A stretch of 64,000 nucleotides of DNA, from assembly GCF_004514425.2 (NCBI RefSeq), contig NZ_MYFN02000009.1, positions 118,636 to 182,635 of the forward strand. The letters are read 5' to 3'. Under the pieces are notes generated by a model. The model was given only the letters and a program-made list of their open reading frames with translations, was not told where the DNA came from and searched no databases. The translations under genes were made by a program, and so were the position numbers. Source of the stretch: Shinella sumterensis. Lineage in GTDB: Bacteria > Pseudomonadota > Alphaproteobacteria > Rhizobiales > Rhizobiaceae. The stretch's first letter is position 1. Every line of letters starts with the position of its first letter. This document shows, piece after piece, positions 17,190-25,314 of the stretch.

Positions 17190-19661
17190 TCAACGGCGAA
17201 TTCCGATCTGGTTTCCACGAGAGAGATCGCGGTTCTGGCGTAGGTTTCTCTCCTGCACGGCCCGCGTCTGCTCGTGGACCTGTCTCAGCGTAGCGGCCTG
17301 GTCACGCGTCGCGCTGAGCGAAGAGGCGAGCCGAGCGACATTGCCCTCCTTCAGATCTGCCTTGTCTGCAGGCGAGAGACGCCTGCTGATCGCAAGCGTC
17401 ATCGTCTCCAACTCACGACGAAGGGATGGTTCGCTGTTCAGGCGACGAACCTGATCGTGACCGTCGCTCCTCAAAATCTCCGTCAGCTTCGCCGACGGTG
17501 CCGGGATCTCGACCCGCTGCCGAGCCTGCTCTTCGCGATGCTGGGTAACGATCTGATGGCGCTCGAAATCCACCGCATGTCCGTAATCCGCGAGCGCCGC
17601 CGCAAGCTGAGGCGCGTGGGCTTCAGCTGACTGCCGCGCGGGACTTGGCCCCCGCAACCATCCTTTCCCCTCCCCGGCCATGTCCCCGAGACGGCCTTCC
17701 CGGACATCGTCGCCGGCAGCCGCACCGCTTCGTGCATCACGAATGCTCGTCATCGAAGATGCCACCGCCTGGCTATTGCCGAAGACCAGCCGCGATAGGT
17801 TCTCGATCTCGGCGCGCTTGTCGGCGAGACGCGTGGAACCATGCATCCTGTCGGCAATCTCCTTCTCGGTCAGATCCGGAACGTCGCGACCAGCCACGAG
17901 AACGTCGGGGCGATTGGCGCTGCGGCCTACCGACCGGTCCGGACCAAGACTGCGCACATTATCGGCAATGCCGCGCGAGAATTCCTCGGCCACGCGCCGC
18001 CGCGCGGCGTCAAGCCGTTCATGGCGTGCGGTCTCATCGAGGATTGCCTCCATCATGGCCTTCGCCCGCGCCCGGTTTTCCAGATCGCCGGTTCGCAGCC
18101 GCAGGTCGTCGACCATCGCGCGAAACGGTTCACCGCGTTGATCGACGATCGAGGTGGCGATCGCGGTGCGCTCGGCAAGCGCCATGTTCCGGTCCAGGCG
18201 TTGGCGGGTGCGGGCCACCGCCGCGGCGTATCCCGGCTCCACGATGTCGGACATGGCAGCACGCGCCGACATGCTTCCGGACGCGACGGCGTTTGCTGCC
18301 CGCGCCAGCGTCTTGCGCATGCCGGCCGTTTCCAGCCAGGAATCGACCACATTGGCCATGCGGGACAACCGGTCCGTTCGAGCGAAGACATCGCGATCGA
18401 CGGCAGCCTGGTTAAGCCCCACATCGAAATGCTCGGTCAGCCGCTTACGCTCGCCATTCGGCATTTCGACAGCGAGGTCGGCTGGCAGGCGATGGGCGGC
18501 GGGAAATTCCTGGCTTCCGCGCTTGTCCTGGACTATGGCGCGTGTTGCGACGATCGTGCCGTCATCGGCCAGGAGGCCAAGGTCGCGGGCGGTTTCGACC
18601 AGTTTCAATGCCATGTAACTCTGTGACAGCCGCCCGACCGCATGTGCCTCGATATTGCCGATCGGGCGGCGCTCGGCGTCGCGTAGCGCATTGTCGTAGA
18701 GCTCGACGAACATACCAAGCGCGTCAGCGCGTGTCTGGAATATCGATCGCCCGCGCCGAGATCCATCATCGCTGTCCGCCTCGCGACGTTGCGCAAGCAG
18801 ATGGTTCACGTCCTCGACGGCTCGTGTTCTGACGACCGCTATGCGGTCCTCTGGCGCGCGCCGCTCTTCCATGCGGGCGAGAATGTGATTCCAGTCGTCG
18901 GAGAAGCGCTGCAGTTCGCCGCGCGTCATCGGCCGCGTTTGCTCGCGCTTGAGAGTGGCCCGCGCGTCCGGGGGCTGCGTCCAACCGGCCGGGCCTCGCT
19001 CATTGTCATAGAGGACGATGCCACCCCGCGTTCGAAGCTGGACACGGTCGACAAGGTTTTCCGTCTCGACCTTTTCAAGGCTGACGCGCAATCCCGTAAC
19101 AGCTGCGTCGTGAACATGCTGCGGCGGAATGCGCGCCGCGTCGCCGGCGTGCAGCATTTCCTCAAAACGAAAATGGTTCCCCTGCCAGCTGAGCCGTGGA
19201 TTGACGGCGACCGCTCGAGCCTCGACCTCGTAACCGGTGGCGCGGGCCATAACGATCACGCGGGCGACATTTTCCGGCGTGCGCATCGTGGTTTCGAAGA
19301 CGATGTTCACCTTGCGCTCGGCCGCCGCCGCCAGCAACTTTTCCGTCCACCGGCCGGCGTCGGCCTGGGTGAACTGCGATGCCGTCTCCGGATCCTGTTT
19401 CTGAAACGCACGAAACTGTGGGTGATAGGAGCGCAGATCGTCGCCGACGATACGGATCGTCGGCCCCGATTGGTCGAGCTCCGCATGGCTTGCGACGAGA
19501 ACCGCCGTCTTGCCTGCCCCCGGCTGGCCGCCGAGCAAGATCATCCGCGGCCGCGCTACCGGCCTCATCGTCTCCGGCAGATAGTCGGGAAGGATGTCGT
19601 TGCGGAAAATGTTCTCATTCCGCGCCAGTGAAAGCGGGCCGGATGCCTGATCTTCCGCCAT
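17190..19661 (-). CDS. Zeta-toxin family kinase with apparent C-terminal BID secretion domain
   Basis: 823-aa protein. The N-terminal zeta/PezT-type P-loop kinase has Walker A GGQPGAGKT at residues 44-52, the sugar-substrate motif VGDDLRSYHP at 72-81 and VFETTMR at 121-127. Zeta enzymes phosphorylate UDP-N-acetylglucosamine. The middle is long and helical. From about residue 619 a segment with VFGN, GRLGDMAG, AALADYGHAVDFERH, HREEQARQRVEIPAPS resembles the BID domains of T4SS substrates and the repeats at the end of TraA here. The tail is strongly basic. It begins 2 bp after a small upstream gene that could be its antitoxin, in one unit with traA. It may be delivered during conjugation; that is inference. 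Confidence 0.85.
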   Translation of the reverse strand: MAEDQASGPLSLARNENIFRNDILPDYLPETMRPVARPRMILLGGQPGAGKTAVLVASHAELDQSGPTIRIVGDDLRSYHPQFRAFQKQDPETASQFTQADAGRWTEKLLAAAAERKVNIVFETTMRTPENVARVIVMARATGYEVEARAVAVNPRLSWQGNHFRFEEMLHAGDAARIPPQHVHDAAVTGLRVSLEKVETENLVDRVQLRTRGGIVLYDNERGPAGWTQPPDARATLKREQTRPMTRGELQRFSDDWNHILARMEERRAPEDRIAVVRTRAVEDVNHLLAQRREADSDDGSRRGRSIFQTRADALGMFVELYDNALRDAERRPIGNIEAHAVGRLSQSYMALKLVETARDLGLLADDGTIVATRAIVQDKRGSQEFPAAHRLPADLAVEMPNGERKRLTEHFDVGLNQAAVDRDVFARTDRLSRMANVVDSWLETAGMRKTLARAANAVASGSMSARAAMSDIVEPGYAAAVARTRQRLDRNMALAERTAIATSIVDQRGEPFRAMVDDLRLRTGDLENRARAKAMMEAILDETARHERLDAARRRVAEEFSRGIADNVRSLGPDRSVGRSANRPDVLVAGRDVPDLTEKEIADRMHGSTRLADKRAEIENLSRLVFGNSQAVASSMTSIRDARSGAAAGDDVREGRLGDMAGEGKGWLRGPSPARQSAEAHAPQLAAALADYGHAVDFERHQIVTQHREEQARQRVEIPAPSAKLTEILRSDGHDQVRRLNSEPSLRRELETMTLAISRRLSPADKADLKEGNVARLASSLSATRDQAATLRQVHEQTRAVQERNLRQNRDLSRGNQIGIRR

Positions 19662-19663
19662 GA

Positions 19664-19933
19664 TCAGAACTCCGCCCAGAACCGGGCGTCGTCCTTCACG
19701 CGCGGCCCCCAGAGCGCGATAACGCTCTCGACAGAATCGAGATCGTCAACGGTAATGCTTTGCTGCAGGGCGATCAGATCACGGCGCCGGGACCGAAGCG
19801 CTTCGGCCGCATTGGGATCGGCGGCTTCGAGCTCATAGACACGCGCGGTGATGATGGCCCGTGCCTGGTTGAGGATTTCGATGGCAATCTCGGCGCGGAC
19901 GATCGCGTCGTAAGGGACTTCCTGTTCCGTCAT
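19664..19933 (-). CDS. Small acidic protein, candidate antitoxin of the zeta protein
   Basis: 89-aa product with a strong AAGGAG Shine-Dalgarno before the ATG at 19933. It is predominantly helical (VRAEIAIEILNQARAIITA and AAEALRSRRRDLIALQQS) and net acidic, ending WGPRVKDDARFWAEF. It lies 30 bp after traA and 2 bp before the zeta gene, which is the typical place for an epsilon-like antitoxin. I do not recognise the family, so the antitoxin role rests only on position, size and charge. Confidence 0.7.
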   Translation of the reverse strand: MTEQEVPYDAIVRAEIAIEILNQARAIITARVYELEAADPNAAEALRSRRRDLIALQQSITVDDLDSVESVIALWGPRVKDDARFWAEF

Positions 19934-19963
19934 GGTCTTCTCCTTCTCTAATCGTCGAAATAC

Positions 19964-22900
19964 TTACCGGATGACGCCACGGCCGCGGTCGATCGCGCGG
20001 CGCTGGCGTTCCGCGACTATCTGCTGGCTGCTGCCCAGGCGGACGGTCTGCTGCAATATCTTCAGGCGCTCCTGCATCGCCTCGAATGGACGGCGCTGCC
20101 CAGGCGACACGCGGTTGATCACGTCCTTCTCACCGCGCAGGATCGCATCGCGGCCGAACCGCAGATCGAGGGACCGGCTGACGCCTGCAAATTCCTCCCA
20201 GATGCGGGCATCGAGCGAACCGGCTGCGACATTGAGCTTGGCGTCCTTCTTCTTCATGGCCGCTGAAAGCTCGCGCAATGCTTTGTCGGCCACCGGTGAC
20301 AATCCTGGAATGGCGACGCTCATCCGTTGGCGCTCCTCCGTAATTGTCTGGGTCACTGTCGCGAGGGCCGTGGCATAGGACGCGCCCAGTGACCGGACGC
20401 GGCTCTCCGCTTCGGGCACGGCCTGTAGCGCCTCTTTTCGCTCGCGGCCGACCGCCAGCAATCTATCCATGATGCGATCAGAACCGCGCAGCGCACCATA
20501 GGCCGCGGGATCGTTGGCAACGGCCGCCGCGATCCGCTCGCCCGGAAAGCCTTTCACGATGAGGGTCTCGATCTTGTCGACGGCGCCGGCGGGATCGCGC
20601 CAGATACGCCCGGCCGTTTCGACAAGGGCCGCGCGATTGTGACCGTAATGGGCAACATCGCGCGCCCTCACCCGCGCTTCGTCTTCCACCGAGGTCTTGA
20701 ACTCCGTCACGGCGGCAAGCATGGGCAACACGGCACTCGTCTCCTTCCCCGGCTCGACACTGGCGCCGGCGACCACCTTCGAGCGGTCCTTCTTTTCCGC
20801 AAGATGCTGTTCCTCGGCAAACCTGCGCACGACCTTGAAGAGCCGCGCCAGTTTCTCGCGTCGATCGGAACCAAGATCGTCCGGCATGCGCTCGACCATA
20901 TTGCGCTCGGCAATGGCATCGGCTTTCTCCGTGAAGGCGGACCATCCAAAGCGCGCCGTCAGCGCCTCATTGACCACCTTGACTTCCTGAACCAGCAAAC
21001 GGTCCTCGACAGCATAGGCGAAGGCGGTCCTGTAGGCGTCGGGGCCACCGCGCTCGCGGACCGCCTCGATTTCGACAAGACGCGCCATTGCCGGTTTCGA
21101 GAGCGCGGGGATGGACAGCGCCATATGCCCACGCCTCTGTTCCTCGCGAATGCCGAAGCGTTCGGCCTGGCGGCGGAATTCCGTCGCATGGGCACGCGCC
21201 AGCGGCAGCAAATCCGAAAGAGCGGCCGTTACGGCAGTGCGCTCGTCTCGCGCCGCGCGGCCATCGACCAGATGCTCGGATCCTTGCAGACGGCCGAGAC
21301 GCTGAGGCGTCGCCGCAAGATCTTCAGCAAGGCGGCGCGGCTCCATGCCGCTGCCCGACGCCAACGCATTCAGCCTGGCCAGCGCGCCGTCAGGATCACG
21401 ATAGATTTTCTCCAGGACCGGACGAAGAATGGCTTCCCGCTCCTTCCATCGATCCGAGGCAAGTTGTGCTCGGCGGGCTTCTTCGTCGATGTCGCGGGCA
21501 AATCGCGTCGTCGGCGGGATGAGGTAGGGTCGACCTGCGGGAACTTGTGCCGCGACGGTTTCGGACCGATCCTCATTATAGGAGATGCTCTTCTCGCGTT
21601 CGATGGCGAAACCGAGCGCCACGCTGGCGCGCTCCCAAAGCTTCGCCACCTGCCCGCGCTTCTCCGCAAGCCAGGCCAGTCGCCGAGAAGCCCCCTCCTC
21701 TTGTCGCGCCGCGACCTCGGCGAGTGTGTCGATACCGCGGCGACGGGCAAAGTCGCGCGCATGCGCCTGGTAGCCAGCCTCGCTCTCGAAATCGAGCGTC
21801 GTGGTCTTCGCTCCCGAACGGCCGAGACGTTCGACAATCTGCTTGAACAGTTCCGGCCGATGGCTTTCGCGCTCGATCCGCTCTTGGCGGGCGTCAGCCG
21901 GTTCGACCAATTTCGCCGTCCAGACATTGCGTTGAACTTCGCGTTTCTCCGTCCGCTTTTCGCCTGTCTCCGGATCGGTGACGACAACATCCACCTTGAC
22001 CGTTTCGGTACCATCCTTGCGGAGCGTGACGGTGTCGCCTTCAGAGACGCCGCCTCTCGCTAATGCCTTCGGCAGGCTCACGCCCCAGACACGCTGGACG
22101 GTTCCGTCATCCGTGCGGACATCGGCATAGGGACTTTCCTTGGCATCCTCATCGTCCGGCCGGAACTTCGCCTCGCCAGTCTCCACAAGCTCACCGGTGA
22201 CGCCGGCGGCGTGATCGGCGCGCGGCTTGCGGCCCCATTCCGGCTTCGGCTCGAAATCTTCGCGCGCCGCATAGAGCATTGCCTGATCGCGATGCCGGGT
22301 CATCGACACATAGGTCAGATGCTGGTCCATCATGCCGGTGGCGAGCACGAAGGTCCGGTCGACGGTGGCGCCCTGTGACTTGTGGATCGTTGCGGCATAG
22401 CCGTGATCGACATTGCGATAGCTGTCCTCGCTGATGACGACGTCGCGGCCATTGTCGAGGCGAACCGATAGCAATGAACCACCGCGGACGTCGCCGGTCG
22501 CAACCACCGTTCCGAGCATGCCGTTCTTCACATATTGCGGGCCGAGACGTCGTGCCCGCGATTCGAGGAAGCGAGCGTTTTCGAGAAAGATGATGCGATC
22601 GCCGGCAGCGAATTCGCGAATACCGCGCTCGGTCTGGAACTCCCGTGCGCCTGTCAGCGCGCCGGCCGCGTTCATCACGCCGCGCAGCTCTCCATTGAGA
22701 CGCTTTACATCCTCGTTGGTATGGGCGAGCACCAGCATCTCGTCGCCCCGCAGCCGGCCGTCATGACCTTCCGCCTGTGACCGCGCGATCGCTTCCTGGC
22801 GTGCCGCGCTCCAATCCGCGACGATCCGCTCGACGACTTCGACGCGCTGCTCGGCTTCGACGATCTGTCCCCGCTGGGCATAGGCGTCCAACCCCTCCTC

Positions 22901-24583
22901 GACCTTGCCACGGGCGAAGAGACGCGAAGCATCGCGCGCCCAAGCTTCCCGTTGGCGGCGGACACCGGCAAGCTCGGCTGAACCGATCCGTTCGGATACC
23001 GCCCGGAAAGCCGCACCCGCCTGGATCGGCTGAAGCTGCATGGCGTCGCCGACCAGAACCGCCTTCGCGCCGGCATCCTCGACCGCCTTCAACACGCGCG
23101 CCATCTGATGCGACGACACCATGCCGGCCTCATCGATGACAAAGACATTGCCGCGCTCCAGAAGATCGCGCCCGTTCTCCCAGGCCATTTCCCATGAGGC
23201 GAGCGTGCGCGACTTGATGCCGGAACTGTCTTCCAGCCCTTCTGCCGCCTTGCCCGCAAGAGCAGCGCCGAAGACGCGATGATGTTCACCTTCCCAAGCA
23301 ACCCTCGCAGCGGCAAGGAGCGTCGACTTACCCGCGCCGGCAAGACCGACAATGACCGCGATCGCACTATCGCCGGTGACGTGGCGGACGGCGGCGACCT
23401 GTTCCATGTCCAGCTTGAACGGCCTTTCGGGATCGGCGGTTTCGACCTGTCGCACCGCGGCGGAAACCTTCGTATCGGCGATGCCGAAACCGGTGCGCTT
23501 CGACAGCACTTCCGCCGACTGCGCCATGTCATATTCGATGCGCAGAATCTCGCGCGTGGTGAAGATCGCCGGCTCCGTCACCTTGCCGGTCTGCCGCTCC
23601 ACCTGCTGGGGCTTCAACAGAACGAGATCGTCGGACGTCATCAGGCGCGCGCGAATGTTGGTGAAATCCTCGGGGTCGTCTACATAGCGATGCAGCGCCT
23701 TGGCGATATCCTTCTCATCGAAGGTGGACCGTTCGTTGGCGAGCTGCTTCAGCAGAAGCTCGGGTTCGGCGAGCAACCGGTCGGCCATGTCCTGCCGCCG
23801 CGCCAGATCGGCCGGCGCGAAATACATCTCGACACCCTTGCGGGCGAGTGCCGCTTTTTCCGGACCAAGATGTTTCTGCGCAATACCATCGAGGCCCTGC
23901 TCGGCGTAGGAGCGGCCGTCGAGACGGATATCATGACCGGCGAGCGCCAGATGGCGATTGGCCGTTTCCGCCCAACCGATCTTCCACTTCTTCATCGTCT
24001 CCTTGTCGCCGGCCCAGAGCTTGTAGACGATCTTGCCGTTCGGCCGATCCGGCGTGATGACGCGCAGCGGCTCGCCGTCGTGGCCGAGTACCGGAACCTT
24101 CTTCGGCCCGAAGCCCTCTTCTGTCAGGGGCCGCAGTGCCGTCATCAGATGGATGTGGGGATTGCCGTCCTTGTCGTGATAGACCCAGTCGGCGATCATG
24201 CCCTTCGAGGTCAGATTGTCCCGGACGAATGCCTGAACCAGGGCGATGTTCTCGGCCCGCGTCAGCTCCTCCGGCAGTGCGATGATCAGCTCGCGGGCAA
24301 GCTGGGCGTCCGCCCGCGTCTCGAAAGCTTCTACGGCATTCCACAGCGCCTCGCTCGCCGCAGCGACCGTCTTCCCATCGATAGCGATCCGCAACCAGGC
24401 CGGAACCTGATCCGGCAGCGCTAGCTCCTCGTGCTTCAGTTCGGCTGCCCCACCGCGATAGCTGAAGGAGGTTCCGACCTGCTCGTCCATCATCCGGGCG
24501 CGGTGGCGGTACGCGGCGGCCGAGACGATGCTGCGTCCCGCTCCCCTGCTGATTACCTGCGCTCTGACGAACATGATCGCCAC
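19964..24583 (-). CDS. traA: TraA conjugative relaxase-helicase with C-terminal BID repeats
   Basis: 1539-aa DNA-transfer protein. I chose the GTG at 24583 (AIMFVRAQVISRG follows) because it has a GGGAGA site and matches Ti-type TraA. The MobA/MobL-type relaxase domain has SAAAYRHRAR (candidate catalytic Tyr25) and the metal motif NPHIHLM (142-146). The TraI/RecD-like helicase has Walker A GLAGAGKST (413-421) and Walker B VFVIDEAGM (480-488). The C-terminal third holds two repeats of the form RDPdgA, LGrL/YGaLrGs, eeqRrghM, IPaLS, which match BID domains, then a basic tail. It would nick the adjacent oriT and lead the strand into the secretion channel. It diverges from traCDG across oriT. Confidence 0.95.
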   Translation of the reverse strand: MAIMFVRAQVISRGAGRSIVSAAAYRHRARMMDEQVGTSFSYRGGAAELKHEELALPDQVPAWLRIAIDGKTVAAASEALWNAVEAFETRADAQLARELIIALPEELTRAENIALVQAFVRDNLTSKGMIADWVYHDKDGNPHIHLMTALRPLTEEGFGPKKVPVLGHDGEPLRVITPDRPNGKIVYKLWAGDKETMKKWKIGWAETANRHLALAGHDIRLDGRSYAEQGLDGIAQKHLGPEKAALARKGVEMYFAPADLARRQDMADRLLAEPELLLKQLANERSTFDEKDIAKALHRYVDDPEDFTNIRARLMTSDDLVLLKPQQVERQTGKVTEPAIFTTREILRIEYDMAQSAEVLSKRTGFGIADTKVSAAVRQVETADPERPFKLDMEQVAAVRHVTGDSAIAVIVGLAGAGKSTLLAAARVAWEGEHHRVFGAALAGKAAEGLEDSSGIKSRTLASWEMAWENGRDLLERGNVFVIDEAGMVSSHQMARVLKAVEDAGAKAVLVGDAMQLQPIQAGAAFRAVSERIGSAELAGVRRQREAWARDASRLFARGKVEEGLDAYAQRGQIVEAEQRVEVVERIVADWSAARQEAIARSQAEGHDGRLRGDEMLVLAHTNEDVKRLNGELRGVMNAAGALTGAREFQTERGIREFAAGDRIIFLENARFLESRARRLGPQYVKNGMLGTVVATGDVRGGSLLSVRLDNGRDVVISEDSYRNVDHGYAATIHKSQGATVDRTFVLATGMMDQHLTYVSMTRHRDQAMLYAAREDFEPKPEWGRKPRADHAAGVTGELVETGEAKFRPDDEDAKESPYADVRTDDGTVQRVWGVSLPKALARGGVSEGDTVTLRKDGTETVKVDVVVTDPETGEKRTEKREVQRNVWTAKLVEPADARQERIERESHRPELFKQIVERLGRSGAKTTTLDFESEAGYQAHARDFARRRGIDTLAEVAARQEEGASRRLAWLAEKRGQVAKLWERASVALGFAIEREKSISYNEDRSETVAAQVPAGRPYLIPPTTRFARDIDEEARRAQLASDRWKEREAILRPVLEKIYRDPDGALARLNALASGSGMEPRRLAEDLAATPQRLGRLQGSEHLVDGRAARDERTAVTAALSDLLPLARAHATEFRRQAERFGIREEQRRGHMALSIPALSKPAMARLVEIEAVRERGGPDAYRTAFAYAVEDRLLVQEVKVVNEALTARFGWSAFTEKADAIAERNMVERMPDDLGSDRREKLARLFKVVRRFAEEQHLAEKKDRSKVVAGASVEPGKETSAVLPMLAAVTEFKTSVEDEARVRARDVAHYGHNRAALVETAGRIWRDPAGAVDKIETLIVKGFPGERIAAAVANDPAAYGALRGSDRIMDRLLAVGRERKEALQAVPEAESRVRSLGASYATALATVTQTITEERQRMSVAIPGLSPVADKALRELSAAMKKKDAKLNVAAGSLDARIWEEFAGVSRSLDLRFGRDAILRGEKDVINRVSPGQRRPFEAMQERLKILQQTVRLGSSQQIVAERQRRAIDRGRGVIR

Positions 24584-24597
24584 GACTGTCTCCCAAT

Positions 24598-24650
24598 CTC
24601 CCAAGCACGTCGCGCCAGCGACGTATATTGCGCCCTCAAATCGATCGGAC
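24598..24650. other. oriT (Ti-plasmid type) between traA and traC
   Basis: An inverted repeat CGTCGC/GCGACG (24608-24613 and 24618-24623, 4-base loop) is followed by TATATTGCGCCCTC. The GCGCCCT core is the nic-site motif shared by Ti plasmids and RSF1010-like origins. The order of hairpin then nic, and the place between divergent traA and traC, match pTi oriT. The rest of the 223-bp spacer holds the divergent promoters and is AT-rich near traC. Confidence 0.82.
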
Positions 24651-24806
24651 CGCAGGTCCGATGCCGCTTTTCCGGAAGACGGCCCAAGCCGGAATTCCGG
24701 CATCGACGTTTTGGGGACTTGCACAAGGTAGCTTATTTTACTATCGTTTTCTAGTCAGTATAATCGACCATCGGCAATATTCGCTCCAACAGAGGAAACC
24801 TTATAA

Positions 24807-25094
24807 ATGGCCGCAAAGTCGTCAATTCTGGATATCGACGCGCAAATCGAGAAGCTACGTGAACGTCGTAAAACTTTGATAGTAAAATCCGCTGAGCGTT
24901 TTGCGCGGGCCGCCACGAAAGCCGGACTGGCGGAGATGGAGATCGCGGACGAGGAGGTCGATCGCATCTTCGAGGAGATCGCGGCGCGATTTCGCAAAGC
25001 GGAGAAGAAGGGGGCTGGTGGCGCAGCTGCTTCGCCGCGTGGACAGCCAGGTGGCGGGACTGGAGCGGCGACGGAGGTTTCTCATGACGGCTGA
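24807..25094 (+). CDS. traC: TraC conjugal transfer protein
   Basis: 95-aa accessory transfer protein, first of the traC-traD-traG run to the right of oriT. It begins MAAKSSILDIDAQIEKLRER, a coiled-coil-prone N-terminus typical of TraC in Ti-like systems, and has EMEIADEEVDRIFEEIAARF in the middle. An AGAGGAAACC site precedes the ATG. Its last codons overlap the traD start by 11 bp. Family members are thought to assist relaxosome assembly. Confidence 0.87.
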   Translation: MAAKSSILDIDAQIEKLRERRKTLIVKSAERFARAATKAGLAEMEIADEEVDRIFEEIAARFRKAEKKGAGGAAASPRGQPGGGTGAATEVSHDG

Positions 25095-25314
25095 TCGCAA
25101 GAAGGAGGCCCGCGAGAAATTCCTGCTCGGCGGGATCGTCGTCCGGGCCGGTCTGTCGAAGGCCGACCGGGCGTTTCTGCTCGGCGGGCTGCTCGAACTG
25201 GCGCGCATCGGGTCCGCTTCGCCGGAATATCGGCGCCTGCGTGATGTCGGTGAGGAAGCCTTCAAGGCTCCTGCTCTCGATGGCGGTCGTCCGATGCTGG
25301 AGGCTGCTGAGTGA
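25084..25314 (+). CDS. traD: TraD conjugal transfer protein
   Basis: 76-aa protein that starts inside the traC end (ATG at 25084) and whose TGA overlaps the traG ATG by one base. It begins MTADRKKEAREKFLLGGIVV, then LSKADRAFLLGGLLELARI, the signature of the small Ti-type TraD (not the F-plasmid coupling protein of the same name). The tight overlaps imply coupled translation with TraC and TraG. Confidence 0.88.
   Translation: MTADRKKEAREKFLLGGIVVRAGLSKADRAFLLGGLLELARIGSASPEYRRLRDVGEEAFKAPALDGGRPMLEAAE

Noticed and set aside
20639..22063. 474-codon plus-strand frame inside traA
   Set aside because: Antisense to the relaxase C-terminal repeats. High-GC antisense frames are common here and no domain is visible.
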